Shown here piece by piece: positions 21,776 to 51,236 of a stretch of 64,000 nt of DNA (its first letter is position 1; every line of letters starts with the position of its first letter). The stretch lies in the NCBI GenBank assembly GCA_037039925.1, contig JAXRKP010000552.1:168501-232500 (forward strand), written 5' to 3'. The DNA is from Doris montereyensis. Its lineage: Eukaryota; Mollusca; Gastropoda; Nudibranchia; Dorididae. The notes under the pieces were generated by a model. That model searched no databases. It saw nothing but the letters and a program-made list of their open reading frames with translations, and had not been told where the DNA came from. Position numbers and translations under genes: made by a program.

Positions 21776-24082
21776 ATGAGAAAAATAGCCACAACAAGCA
21801 GAATTAATTAAAGAAAATAAGAAGAAACTCAAATAAAGAACTGACGCCCCCAATAAACTTGCAAACCATATTTATACATATATTATATAAGCATGAATTA
21901 AGTATAAAAATCTATACTATGACACATGCACAATAAAAGAGAATCAAAATACATACAGCTTAAAAAGGGTTACATCGTCTCATATAGAAAGAGGTTGGAG
22001 TTCCATAGGAAATTGACATGAAAACACTGAGTAAGAACAATAAGGCTTAATAATAATTGCTGAGAAATGACAGGAGTTTAAATGACTATCATGGTGATGA
22101 AAAGAACCAGTGTAACAGTAGAAAAGTGAATTGCTGTAGTCTATATAGAATTATCTACATAGTTACAATTCAAAGCAGAAATATCATGCTTCATGTATGT
22201 ATGTATGTATGGCAGCCCTGTAAAATCGGGGAAAATGCACAACAAAATAAAATCAGCACGCTTTGCATACAAATGAAAAACAAACTAGTATTAGCAGAGA
22301 CATTCCTTCAAATTAGAGAGATAAGAAGAGAATAAGAGCATTTCATTTTTGTTTATTTATTGCAATGAAAAAGAATAAAAAAAGTGGTAAGATGCAAACG
22401 CAGTAGTTTCACAGCTTTCTCGATTTCCTTTGCAATTTTGGGAGATTCAACATTGAATTGATTTTGCAATGCTGCAATGGGAGTGCCTCCTATTCAAGAC
22501 CAATTTGGGACCAATGACCCCATATTAAAAGATGGAGCCACTGTGTCAACTGTGTGTGTTGGCTGTACAACCTTTGTAGCTCGAGACAGCAGAAAGTAAC
22601 CCCCCCCTTTCAAAATTGAGAATTTTAAAACCCATATGTAATTTGTGAGCCAGGATTAAGTTTTTGTTGTTGATTATTGCAACACCTCAGTCTCACTGGT
22701 ATATATTTCAGACTTAGTGACGACAAGCGGATGTGGTGGGTGAAAAACAGGAAAGATTTTACTGCTGCACTTAACTCTAAATCGTCATTAATTTGCCATG
22801 TAGTAAGTGAGGGTGGGGAGGGGCTGGATTGGTGTCAGTATACTGCCACTCCAATGTCGACTAGACTAGAGATTATATAGAGCTCCCGCCAACATTCTAC
22901 AAGTTGAGATTGACTCCTGTATGAAAACGAGGAGACTGGGAAGCCACTGCATTCACAGCCTAAAAGTTCACCCATGAATAAAACCACACAAGCTTGCCAA
23001 TGCCATCTTCTCCCTAGTAGGAGTTTGTACATGTAACTACCCACTATCCACGTATGTCCCACAGTATTGTCATTAAGACTCAATAAGAACGTTAAAAAAC
23101 AACTTGTGGTAAGTAAGGCAATGAGAAGTATACATGAACATGGTGTATAAGTCGTGATATTGAGTAATGGCACGGAGCAGAAAATTGGAAAAAAACAGAA
23201 GATATTAAACGTAAAAGGCCGTGATAAGTGACATTATGACGAGTGACATTATGCCTGAGTGATTGATACTGATAGCATGCAGTAGCAAAATTCAAAACCG
23301 ACTCAAGTTAAAGGGCACTAACTACAAATAATGTGAGCAGGCAAACAAATACATCGGCTAGAAAAAGCAGCAAAAATAAACGCGTACCAAATCCAGTAAT
23401 ACTGGTAACATAAAATAATCTGTAAATTGTTAATGCATTGTCTTGTGAACTTCCCACCTGTGTACTGGGTGTAATCTATGCTGCATTCATTCTATCAATA
23501 GTCTATGTCAGTTAAATCCCCAGCCCCTCTTGCCAAAAAAGGTACAAAGAAGAAAGTGACAACTCCATAAAAATAAGCCTATATGAAATAGCAAGCACCA
23601 AAAAACATGTAGAGCTAATTTATTCATGCTGGGGGTGACTGGCCGTCTTTCTTCGTTTTCTCTTTTTGACATTGGAATTAGAGATGAGAAACTCAAAGCG
23701 GATGTCAGTTGTATTTCCATTCTGTTTTCCTAATCACCAGGCATTTTGCTATTGTACTTTGATTCCAAATCTAAAAAGAATACAGAAGATTTACAATAAA
23801 TTGAGACGTTGTTTGGCCGCATCACAAGGCAGGATCAGAGCAGTCCTACCAACATGACAATGCTCCACTTTTTCGTTTCAGACCCGAAACTACATTAGTG
23901 TCAACTCCAGCACCTAAAAACAGCAAAGGATTTAGAAGACTTTTGCCAGTTATCAGCCAGCAGACAACAGTGGAGACAACTCATCAAAAAGATCTCAGAG
24001 AAATCGGATGACTTGTCAGCGGACGGAATATAAGTCAAGTAAGTCATACGGCTAACTTCCTTTTTGTGTGTCTGTCTTAATG

Positions 24083-24282
24083 GGTCTGGGTTGCTTAAAA
24101 CTCTGAGAAAACCATTGAAACGGTCTGGGTTGCTTAAAACTCTGAGAAAACCATTGAAACGGTCTGGGTTGCTTAAAACTTTGAGAAAACCGTTGAAACG
24201 GTCTGGGTTGCTTAAAACTCTGAGAAAACCATTGAAACGGTCTGGGTTGCTTAAAACTCTGAGGAAACCATTGAAACGGTGA
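24083..24282 (+). repeat. 39-bp tandem repeat, five copies
   Basis: Unit GGTCTGGGTTGCTTAAAACT plus CTGAGAAAACCATTGAAAC, almost identical copies. Thirty-nine is a multiple of three, so frames stay open on both strands. High identity suggests recent expansion. Confidence 0.95.
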
Positions 24283-25687
24283 CCAATACGATTAATTGCC
24301 TCAGCTGGTGGGAGGCCAGTTACGGACACCCGTGGCTCAATTCTATGAGGGCAAGGAGACTATCAGATACATTGGCTACTAAAATGTCCCTCAAGTTGAT
24401 GCCACAGCCCAATTAGCCCCATCTAAAGATCAGGTTTGTTGTTGGTTGCTAAGTGGAAGATGCCAGCCATTATTTGAGCTGGGCTCTAGTTAACTTATCA
24501 GCAGAGGCGCATCAGCCCAGGAGCTCATGATGTTTACCTTCAATGACATTCATCTGTGCTCAGCAGATGGTACAAAGTTGATGCTAAGGATGTTTGGTTT
24601 TGTGATACTGTAAATAATCCACAACTTAGTTGATTAATACTAAAAATAGACATATTTGAAGTGAATGCTTCTATACAAAAATTCACTCAAAAGCTGTCAA
24701 AAATTTGGACAAGATAGTAAATAGTAATATAATATATCAGTAACATAAATACTTTTTTTTAGAAAAAGAATATTGTTATGGATTTACAATACCTGTTTTT
24801 AAAAGAACCATGTTTGTATTATATTGATTAAAATACTAAAACGATATGCAGAATGAGAAATTCTACTCCAGAATACTGTTCAGAAATTATTCAACAGGAA
24901 AAGTCTAAGCTTCCTATACTTATACTGATACTGAGAACCCCCCCCCCTAAATCATGACAGAAAGTAATGAGTCATGTATAGTTGAGTTTTACAATGATTG
25001 AGTACACCATCAGCTGCTTCAAAAGTGATAAGACTAATAAGAGTAAGAAGTCATGACATTTAAAACTTGCAGCTTAAAGCAGCATGAAGCTTATCTATTA
25101 TTATAGGTGAATGGCGCTACATAAATCAATGCATCTACTATTATTATCTCAATTGGCTAAAAAGCATCTGGGAAAAAAATAAGAACAAAACAAAAGCGAT
25201 GATACTTATCCTCAATTGCCCTCTCAAACTCAAATTAAGATTTATAAAAAAAGAAGAAGAAGGCAGTATTAGTAACTCAGTAACGACTAAATGAAATTGA
25301 AGAAAAAAAAACAATAACAAACCCCAAGGAATTTTAAAACTTAAGAGTATTTTTTCTGATTTTTTTGAGAAAAAGTATTGCTTCATAATACTTATGCTTT
25401 AAAATAAACATAACAATATTGATGAGCAGGAACAGAAGGAAAAATCCTCCATAAATGGAGTCTTACAGTACAAAGTTTGAGCAGTTAAAGAAAAGATCTA
25501 TATAAAAAATACTTTCCATTCATTATGCAAAACAGAACAAACGTTTTTTCGTAATACAATAATAATATGTAATACTATAATTCCTCTCCCCTCCAAAAAA
25601 TACCAAACAAAGGGGGAAAAAGCAAATACACCCCAACCCCAACCCAAAGGAAAAAGATAACCCTCCCCTCCAATGTTTTTTTGTTTG

Positions 25688-25830
25688 TTTCATTGAAATT
25701 TGATCCACCATTCCACCATATGAGGTGATCTCAGGGTGAATTAAGAACAAAGCGCAAGATGAAAGACAAGCCAAATAGTGAAAGGAAAGAAGTAGGACCT
25801 ATCAGTAGCAAACGCCAACCACCCACCTGG
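25688..25830 (+). repeat. Dispersed repeat D
   Basis: TTTCATTGAAATTTGATCCA, GGTGATCTCAGGGTGAATTA and GAAAGGAAAGAAGTAGGACC, as at 19770. Confidence 0.75.
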
Positions 25831-25904
25831 GAATAAATCTAAAGGCCTTCATGATTCAGCAGGTATTCCATAAAATGTATTCGCTAGGACACTCTGACAT
25901 AAAT

Positions 25905-25922
25905 ACCCCCCCCCCCCCCCCC
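25905..25922. repeat. Poly-C tract
   Basis: Eighteen consecutive C. Several similar C runs occur in the window (24938, 37726, 41289, 51419, 63190). Confidence 0.95.
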
Positions 25923-25982
25923 AGCAATCTAATAAAACAATCTATAACATAGCGGACACGATTACCCTCTATCTAGTCACTA

Positions 25983-26092
25983 TCTTACAAGTCATTATCA
26001 CCTTCTTACAGGTCATTATCACCTTCTTAGTGGTCATTATCATCTTCTTACAGGTCATTATCACCTTCTTACAGGTCATTATCAGCTTCCAA
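25983..26092 (+). repeat. 21-bp tandem repeat
   Basis: Five units of CAGGTCATTATCACCTTCTTA with a few substitutions. Confidence 0.9.
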
Positions 26093-26249
26093 TAAAGTTT
26101 ATTTCCCTTGGGTCTCCTTCCCGTGACAAAAATTCAGTGACGTAGTTATTCAAGGGAAGCTACACCGACATGAGCGAAATAGCCCCAGCTGCTTTTATTT
26201 ATCTGATCTCTCAAATTTGAAAACCGTAAACGTGTGGCCAAAGTGCAAA

Positions 26250-26420
26250 AAAAAATTTTGAAAGATCTATTTTAGGAACATTTTGAAAGATCTATTTTAG
26301 GAAAATTTTGAAAGATCTATTTTAGGAAAATTTTGAAAGATCTATTTAGAAAAATTTTGAAAGATCTATTTTAGAACATTTTTAAAGATCTATTTTAGGA
26401 AAATTTTGAAAGATCTATAT
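26250..26420 (+). repeat. About 25-bp tandem repeat
   Basis: Seven units of TTTTGAAAGATCTATTTTAG plus GAAAA. Confidence 0.9.
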
Positions 26421-27773
26421 AAAAAATATTTTCCATTCATTATGCAAAACAGAATCAATATGACTACTGTCACTGAAAAATTTATGCCAAATGAATGTAA
26501 TTTCCTGTCCGCCAGAAATGGCATATACAGAAACAATCATTTAAAATCACTGATTGATTTAAGCTCATCAAAATTTATGATAGCATTTAGAAATGACAAT
26601 GTAATACATGTATTAAGAAAGTTGCCTAGGACTGAATTATGGATGGTAAAAAATGCACAATAAAAACCATAAACAAAATAATACAGACACCAATCTTCAA
26701 AATAAAAGATAAGAGGCCTATCTATGTGATTTGAATTCTATGTTTGGTGATAGACACTGAGACACTTAATACATTAGGTGAATATCCGTTTTCAATGTAA
26801 CGCTTTATAATAAAATTAAGATATAGAGTTTATTTGCATCAAAGATTTGAAAAATTTGTGGGTTGGTTTCTTTTTCTCAGATTAAAACAATTTCAAGTCT
26901 TAACATAAGATAGAACGGGATTAAAAAGCATCACAAAAACCAGAAGAAGAGAATTCTCCTTACAATTTCAAATACAAATGTGTAAAAAGGAGATCACTAG
27001 GCAAACTGCACTTACGTCACTTACGTGAGCATTTTATTATTATGTTCAGCAAGCAAGATTTTCTTCTCAAGAATCATAGTTCTTTAGCTTTTGAGAGAGA
27101 ACACAAGATGCCAAATTTTGTGAAGTGGCCATTTTTAAATTTTCATGATGCACTGTGGTGAAAGGTGAAATTTGTTGCCAAAACTGGCATAAACAAAGTT
27201 GTGGCTTGAGATTGATATACTGCGGTAAAAGTGAATGGATAAAGAATATTCATCATATGAAAAATAATCATAAAAATTCATCTTATTATGACAGGTGAAA
27301 AGAGCAAATGAAATTTCCCTTTGTCTAGATACCTTGATATTTTCCTCATTTGATATCTTTATGAAAGTGTAAACACTTTAATGTGAAGCACCTTTGTGAC
27401 TTAGTAATTAAAAAATGAACAATAAAACATTGACCTTAGCATGGTCGTCGTTTCATTTTGAATTCTTGTTCTGTTAAGAATTTTTTATGTCTTTTAAAAT
27501 CAACAATATAGGAACTTATGTCCCTCAAGTTGCCATTCAGTTTGTCGGAAAACCAAAGTAACAAATATAAGATGAGCTTTTGAAGATTTAAACAACAACA
27601 TTGTACCCTTTCACAATATAAAAAAATTCTAATACAAAAAGACAAAAGAAAGCAATTGTTTAATCTAAATTTACCCTATCCACCATTGTGGTGATCTCAG
27701 AGACAAAAGAAAGAAAGGGAAGAAAGGAAAATCCAGTTTTCTGGGCAAAACTGAGTAAAAAGAAAACGGTTCC

Positions 27774-27776
<3 letters not shown>

Positions 27777-27806
<30 letters not shown>
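27777..27806. repeat. Poly-A tract
   Basis: Roughly 28 A in a row, downstream of a truncated repeat-D fragment (27665-27740). It could be a retrotransposed tail. Confidence 0.8.
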
Positions 27807-27807
<1 letters not shown>

Positions 27808-28115
27808 AAAACAACTTTAATCAACATCAAGATCGCATATACATATTTAGAATTGAATAAAATGAATCAGAAAAAAAGAAAGAAAAACAATGCAAGTAAA
27901 TTGATGCACATTAATGGTTATTTTTCACAACTCATAAGTATGTTTAACATTACATAATCGCCAAATTAACAACAAATGTTTACATAAAGGAATAACAATA
28001 TGCTACAAACTGGAATACCTTAGCCCACAAAAAGGTGAGAAACATAAAAGGTTTTCACTTCCTGTAATTGACTTGCTACACTTCCTTGTCTGCTTGCTTT
28101 TCAAAATGCCTATAG

Positions 28116-28406
28116 GCATAGCTGCCAACCAGTACCTATCAAATGAATTTAGTTCGTACGTTTTGGTTTGAAGTCCACAACGCAGTATTTACCTTGAAAA
28201 GTACGTATATGAGAGTTAACTGTATTAGAAACACAAAGAAACCCTAACTCAGAGAGATTGGGGTGTAAGTTAAGAGACGTCATTCTGATTTTGCAAAACT
28301 ACCGTCAAACTTCACCTGAAAGGCCAGCGATTGGCAGACTCCTGTTTTGTTATGTACCTAAATTCAAGTTAAATTACTGCACATTTGAAAAGGTTGGCAG
28401 TTATGC
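28116..28406 (+). mobile_element. MITE-like element, complete copy with inverted ends
   Basis: Starts GCATAGCTGCCAACC and ends GGTTGGCAGTTATGC: 15-base terminal inverted repeats with one mismatch. 291 bases, no ORF. Relatives at 7317-7626, 54428-54779 (reverse orientation) and 4400-4514 (partial). I could not find a convincing target-site duplication. Confidence 0.8.
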
Positions 28407-28469
28407 AAAGGCACAATAATTATACAGTGCTGACCACTTATAAAGAACGCTTGAAGGAACACATCAGAT

Positions 28470-28742
28470 GTAAAGTAAAAAGTTTCTTTCAAGACCCTTA
28501 CGGCCCATAGAGCCAGAGCATATCCCAGTTGGTATAGTGTGAAGCGAAGTGGAACAGTGGCAGATTTTCCACTCCCAGGCTGTTGCTGGTAGCCATTTGC
28601 ACCTGGATCCAGCAGGGAAAATGCGGGCTTGGTATCTTTCCCAAGGAACACAACGCCAGACCTAGCACTGCCAAGATTCAAACCCAGGACCTCATGATCC
28701 CAAGTCTGGCAACCTAACTACTATGGCCCTGACGCCACTACT
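28470..28742 (-). mobile_element. tRNA-derived SINE, family A
   Basis: Reverse orientation. Head at about 28740 with GACTTGGGATCATGAGGTCC and a B box, core with GGATCCAGGTGCAAATGGCT, tail with TATGCTCTGGCTCTATGGGC. Confidence 0.85.
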
Positions 28743-29198
28743 AGACATCAGAACAAACACTTATTTACTCAACAGAATTACATCTCATTACATCTCATTG
28801 GCTATAACTTAGTATAAGAAGAATGCAATATTAGATACAAGAACAATTAGCAAGTGAACACGTAAATCTATGTCCAATAAAACCTTAACAGGCCTGTCTT
28901 TGCTGCGAGATATGAAATAAGAACACATTGGATAAAAAACCCACACTATTCCTCGACAACTGGCATTCTTATAAGTGGCGAACACTGTATCTGTATCCAT
29001 ACCAACAGAGAAAGTTGTGAACAGTAAGTTCAAATACTGTATGTCCGAAGATTGAAGCTTTGTGAAACAGGGAGAAAAACTCCCTTTTGCAGAGACATCC
29101 GATAGCTTTTGAATGATGGTCAATAGAGTTTCATGGTTTGATCATGTATTGAACTTGAATATTTATATTTATTCATATCTGATTTGAAACATAATTCA

Positions 29199-29205
<7 letters not shown>

Positions 29206-29238
<33 letters not shown>
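29206..29238. repeat. (TA)n microsatellite
   Basis: About 16 TA dinucleotides. Confidence 0.95.
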
Positions 29239-29240
<2 letters not shown>

Positions 29241-30414
29241 ATTCCTCTTTAATATCATTAAATTTTTTCTTAATTGACCATGTTTTGGATGTACACGATT
29301 TGTGGCTTACACCGTCAATATGCTTTCTCTCATCAAAGAGGAACATAGAATGAAATGTACATATTTATGTAGCTCTGTTCACTGTCTTCCTTTTTGTTGT
29401 TGTATTCACCGAATCCTTCGCTAAAAGAAACACAACTCATGAAACAAATGAGGGAATTCATAAAATAAATTTTCTCTCATCATCAATAAAAACGACGTTT
29501 ACATCTAGGTCTTAAACAAAGAGCAAATATTTACAGTCCAGTTTCCTACTTTTCCATATAAAAATATAACAACTCTGTTGTAACAACCTTTAACGAAATA
29601 AACATGTATTAACATGGAATTCAATTGAAATAATCGGTGAATATACCAAAATTAAACCCCAAAAAGCAATTCACATAAAAACAACACACCAATGAAAAAC
29701 CCCCCAACAAATCCTTTCTAGCCTCCCCTCCCCCTTTTATCATCTTTCCCCAAAGACAAGCAAACGAATCCCAACAAACCCCTGCCCACACACACAAAAC
29801 GAATCCCTACATCATTAATATTATTTCTTTGAAGTATCACAATGAATGATTTGAAGTAATTCCCTTAATTACATTATAATTACACTCTTTTTATGTATGT
29901 ACATGGAGAAAAAAATGCCACAAGCTTTGATGTAAGCATAACTTAACTGCAATAAATATGAAGAAATCAAGTTGCTTGTGAAAGAAAATGATTTCAATAG
30001 AAAAGTGTTTGTAAAAAAAGAGAAGTAAACAACGTTCAGTTGACTTTTTTGTTATAATAATATTAATAAGTGTGTAGTAAGTAGGATGATTCAACACTTG
30101 TAAAACAACTTCTAAAAGAAGAATGCGGCAATAAATATTTTGAAGTATTGAAGCTGACACTAAAAAAACCCATTTCCATCTCCCCACTTCTTGTCTTGAA
30201 GATGTAAATTTAGATCTCAATAACTCGTTGAATTCAACAGATGAAGAGATCAAGTTACCATGTTTAAGGTATATGAGGAGTACGTTCACACACAAATTCA
30301 ATGAGTTGGCATGCGTATAACATTTGTTAAAGTAATATCAGACGAAAAGCATGAAAGCTTAATATGAATGGAAAATGGTGGTCAGAAACAGAGAGTAGAA
30401 TTATTTTTTTACAT

Positions 30415-46524
<16,110 letters not shown>

Positions 46525-46780
46525 TCATCATTTCCTTGTTCCGTGACATCGTATCTTTCGCCATTTTAATTTCTTGTTCTTTTTTTAAAAAGTTGTAAAA
46601 TTATGATTTCGCAGTATTTTTCTACCGTCTTTTACTTCAGGTCTGATTTTTACATGATCTCTTATTTCAAAATACAAGGCACTAATTAACATTTATTCTG
46701 TATTTTATATCCATTTTTAAATACAAGATAGTCTACTTAGAGAGTTTCTGTTTTTATTCCAAAAGAAGTGATCGGTATAA

Positions 46781-47125
<345 letters not shown>

Positions 47126-50100
47126 GGCATTTAATAGCACCAATATCCATTTGAAATGCTCAGTAGCGCTTAATATGTTTCATAATAAAGATAATGAAAA
47201 GTTTTACACATCCAAGCTCATTCATCGACAATTAAAATTACAATATAAAAATCGTGAATAAAAAATTTTCATCGACAATTAAAGCGCAATATAAAAAATC
47301 ATGTATAAAAACTTAACAGCATGTTTATATTAATATCAAAAAGATCTTCAACTCATTGTAAGGTCTTATACTAAGAAGAATTTCTTAAAGAGTTCAGTTT
47401 TCAAGTTTTATTTAAAAACATTCAAAGATTTTTCATTTCTTGTGTCCTCAGTCAAAGAGTTCCACACTTCGGGTTCAGCAAATTCAAAAGCTCTGCCAGA
47501 GAAATTTGATTTGGGTATATTCTTGACTAAGACAGTTTGAGATGATGATTTAAGTTGCCGTGAAGGCTGATGGATTTTAATGAGATCTTTCAAATAGCTT
47601 GGTCCCACATTATTCAGACTTTTAAATTTTAGACAGGCAATTTTGAATTTTATTCTAGACTCTATTGGAAGCTAATGAAAGGATTTCAGAATTGGGGGTA
47701 TGTTATTTCTAGATTTTGTTCTGGTTGAGTCTGGCTGAGACATTTGAATTTTCGGAGTGAGGACTTAGGAAAATCATACAAAAGAGAATTGCAATAGTCC
47801 AATTTGCTTGTTATTATTGAGTGAACAATACGAAGGAGCCACAGTGGAGTGAAGTCAAAGGCGAAATATGACAATAAGTGACAACTCCACTAATAAAGAC
47901 AGAGCAAACACGTGACGTTTCAGACAACAAACGAGAAATATTTAAATCCTTCGTCAGACAACCGAGAAAAAGATTTGTTAATGAGGATCTAGATCTAAGT
48001 ACTTTCCGGCATCACACAATTTGATGTCAGAAGTTATTTATCTTTTTTGAAACATATATCTAGATCTATAGTCATCTTCTTTGTCAACTAGAAAAAGTTA
48101 CAGTGATGTTAATGAGGATATACTGTCTTTTTCTTTCTTTCTTTCTCCTTTATGTTTTTCTTCTGACATCACAAGCAGAGGTTTACTTAGATCTAGATTC
48201 TAAATATTTCTCGTTTGTTGTCTGATGAAGGGTTACGTGTTTGCTCTGTCTTTATTAGTGGAGTTGTCACTTATTGTCATATTTCGCCTATTGAGTGAAC
48301 AAGCAATTTAGTTCTCTTTTGTATGATTTTCTTCTTCACTAAAACAACTATTTAGATAGTTCACATTGCCACATATTCTGTTGTTTACGCTTTGCTAATA
48401 TATCTAGTATAGTCATCTTCTTTGTCATACTACTAATGACTGTTACTAGTGTTACTTACTTATATCCTCATTAACATCACTGTCTTTTTCTTTCTTTCTT
48501 TCTCCTTTATGTTTTTCTTCTGACATCACATTGTGTGATCCGGAGGTATTACTTAGATTAGCGTTTGTTGTCTGATGAAGGGTTATACCCGAAACGTCAC
48601 GTGTTTGCTCTGTCTTTATTAGTGGAGTTGTCACTTATTGTCATATTTCGCCTATTGAGTGAACAAGCAATTTAGTTCTCTTTTGTATGATTTTCTTCTT
48701 AAAACCAATAAGTTCAGCTTTGTTGTCGTTCAGCTTAAATGTGTTGCATATCATCCATCCCTTGATTGCCTTAACACAATGTTCGATTTGATGGATATTT
48801 GCAGACGCCGATTCAGATGTGATCGGCATGTATAATTGGGTGTCGTTGGCATAAAGATGTTATGCCAATCCATATTGCATGATGGTATTGCAAAGTGGTA
48901 AGTGGTACTGTGTACAGCATGAACCAGAAGGGTCCGAGCACAGATCCTTGTGGTACACCATATTTCAGGATAACTGGTGTTAAAACACGCCATTTATTGA
49001 TACTCTCTGGGTTCGGTTAGAAAAGTATGTGACAAACCAACACAGCACATTCCCTGTGATGCCAAAGGAATTTTCCAGTCGTTGAAGAAGCAGATTATGA
49101 TCGACTGTGTCACAGGCTGCACTCAGATCGAGACGCACAGCAGTAACATGTTATCGTTGATTGAAAGTTGGTCAATTATGTCGTTTTGAACTGTGCTGTG
49201 CTGTGCCCTGTCTTATACGCTGATTGTAGCTGCACTTGTGATGATGTGTCAATCAACAAGAAATGTTCTTTCAGTCTTTTCACCATAACCTTTTCAACAA
49301 CTTTAGAGATGGAGTTCAGGTTGGAGACTGGGTGAAAGTTTTTAAGAATTTCTAGATCAAGATTTTGTTTCTTGAGCAGTAGTGTAACATGTACTTCCTT
49401 AAATGATGGGGCAAAGTCAAAATTTGATGTTGAGCAATTTACTATAGATGTGATTGGTTTGATTACTTCACTTAGGCAAGATTTTATTAGCCAAGTTGGA
49501 GCATCATCTAGATCGCACGATTTGTTTGGGGCTTGTTTTATTAACACTTCAACTTCGTCTTCAGTGACAGGTTTGATTTCATGCAAGAATTTTGTTGTAT
49601 GTTGTCTTATAATTATATCTCCAGAATGTGATGAGATATGGTCGTCAAGTTCACTGTGAAATGTTATCTATTTTCTTTATAAAAAGTTTCCAAACCTCTC
49701 TACAAATTCGTTCTTATCGTTGTGTGTTGGCTTCGTGCTAGCAAGACTATTATTCCTGAAAAGCCCATCCATGATTTTAAACAAAGCTTTTGAATTTCCT
49801 TTATTTTCGCTGATGTTTTTTCGAATCGACACTTTCTTAGTTTCTTTTATGGTCAGATTTGTATCATTTCAAATAGTTTTGTAGATGTCTTTATGTATTT
49901 GTAACTTTGATTTCCCCAAGTGATTTCAGCATTATGACGTTTTGTTTTAGCTTGCCTGATGTCACCTGTAAACCAACGTGTATTTGGACGCATTGTGACC
50001 ATAGTTGTTTTTATAAGAGCATTATTGTCTGGTACGTTTTTGATAGCCTCATTAAAAATATTCATCTTGTTCTCAACAGTGTTTTGTTTGTCTACCCTTT

Positions 50101-50960
50101 CATTGATCTTCGCTTCTGAAATAGCATGTCTCATCTTACTCATATCTACGTTCTGTATATTGCGGTATTTGATTTTCTTCCGTTGGAGTTTTGGTTTCTG
50201 ACAGTCAAGATTGAGTAGCTCTGTGTGTGTGGTGGTCCGAAAAGTGCTTTGATTCCACCCTAATGTCATTGGTCGATTTGTACCAGAGCGTGTCAAGACT
50301 AAATCTAAAATGTGGCCATATTCGTGAGTTGGCACATGTACTTATATAACATTTAGGGATTGTATCATGTCTTTGAATCTTTCACTGCTATCATTGTCCA
50401 TTTGAATATCAAAGTCACCAAGGATAATTGTTTGTTGCATTTTTAAAGGTCTTTCAAGTACGAGTGATTCAAATTCATCGATAAATTGACTTAAAGATGA
50501 TTTGTTTCTTTTTGAAAATGGCGGATGGTAGATATTGATGAAAGAAGTAGAGGTGTTATCAAAGGGATTTGACATTGTAGATGTTCAAATGTCAAAGTCT
50601 CAGGTGTTATCGTCAGCTTTATTGTCAGATTTGTCTTCAAGATAACAACAATTCCACCTCAGCCCTCAGGTCTGTCTTTCCTAAGGTAAGAATATTCTCG
50701 AGGGACAAATTGATTTATAATTACTTCATTCTTTACATTCAACCACAACTCAGTGATGAACATAATGTCAAGGTCTTTGTTAACAACATATTCATATATG
50801 CCAGCTGCCTTATTACACACTGATTGAGCATTAACAAGGGCAATACAGAGTGTCTTGTGTGCTATGTTTTCAAAGTGTGAAGACAAGTCATCGCATTTAA
50901 TGTAAGTCAATGTTGGAGGGGGCGTGGGCGGTGGTGACGGTGACACGACCGATTGTTAAC
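47126..50960 (-). mobile_element. Decayed CR1/L2-like LINE, near full length
   Basis: Read on the - strand, fragments in the right order give: endonuclease start (LVNAQSVCNK, FITELWL, 50.8-50.7 kb), the ILGDFDIQMD motif (about 50.43 kb), YGHILDLVLTR (about 50.3 kb), the linker RWFTGDIRQAKTKRHNAEI (about 49.9 kb), RT motifs NFHPVSNLNSISKVVEKV and QSAYKTGHST (49.3-49.2 kb), LDLSAACDTVDH (about 49.1 kb), GVPQGSVLGP (about 48.95 kb), and a catalytic box reading YAND instead of YADD with TQLYMPI (about 48.83 kb). The tail gives KLDYCNSLLYDFPKSSL, GPSYLKDLIKIHQ and GRAFEFAEPEVWNSL. Many frameshifts and the altered active site make it inactive. The tail is interrupted by the block at 47830-48660. 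Confidence 0.88.
47830..48660. mobile_element. Inverted-repeat insertion inside the LINE
   Basis: 47861-47955 is inverted relative to 48206-48291 and 48555-48650. Each arm carries GTTTGCTCTGTCTTTATTAG, TGGAGTTGTCACTTATTGTC and a TCTGATGAAGGG...CGAAACGTCA motif, complete only in the last arm. Segments 48095-48335 and 48455-48700 are near-duplicates of each other. The GATGAAGG..CGAAACGTC pattern recurs in Penelope-like and other animal repeats; assignment here is tentative. Confidence 0.55.
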
Positions 50961-51216
50961 AAATTCAGGAATTCTTGATGATTTGTGATGAAAACGTGCA
51001 AAACAATGCTTAAGAAGATATCACATAAAGACACAAAAACACTTGTATAAAGCTTAGATATAAATCTTTTCACTAACACTGAGAAAAAGCTAAAACTCAA
51101 TTGAAGTAGTGTCTAAGATAGTATCAGTATGTCCCTAGGGCACACATATATATAAACAAACCCCCTAATGTTTGCTTCCATTTTAACCTAATAACAACGT
51201 AATCGGAAGGAGACTT

Positions 51217-51236
51217 CTCTCTCTCTCTCTCTCTCC
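51217..51236. repeat. (CT)n microsatellite
   Basis: About nine CT dinucleotides. Confidence 0.9.

Larger units (their letters stand above)
16917..30414. other. Convergent intergenic region POLDIP3/ECD
   Basis: 13.5 kb between the POLDIP3 and ECD stops. Apart from the repeats listed separately, I see no exon with recognisable homology. 20000-21600, 22340-23880, 24300-25680, 26430-28110 and 28750-30410 look like plain AT-rich DNA with short homopolymers. Confidence 0.6.

Noticed and set aside
23870..24030. Possible coding exon (RQQWRQLIKKISEKSDD-like stretch)
   Set aside because: Short, not in frame with anything nearby and without clear splice partners. It may be the end of an old retroelement but cannot be supported.
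24064..24329. Overlapping open frames on both strands with 13-residue repeats
   Set aside because: A 39-base tandem repeat leaves both strands open; neither frame continues as recognisable protein.
49372..50201. Open frames on the + strand at 49372-49659 and 49907-50201
   Set aside because: Antisense shadows of the LINE endonuclease/RT region, which has clear motifs on the - strand.
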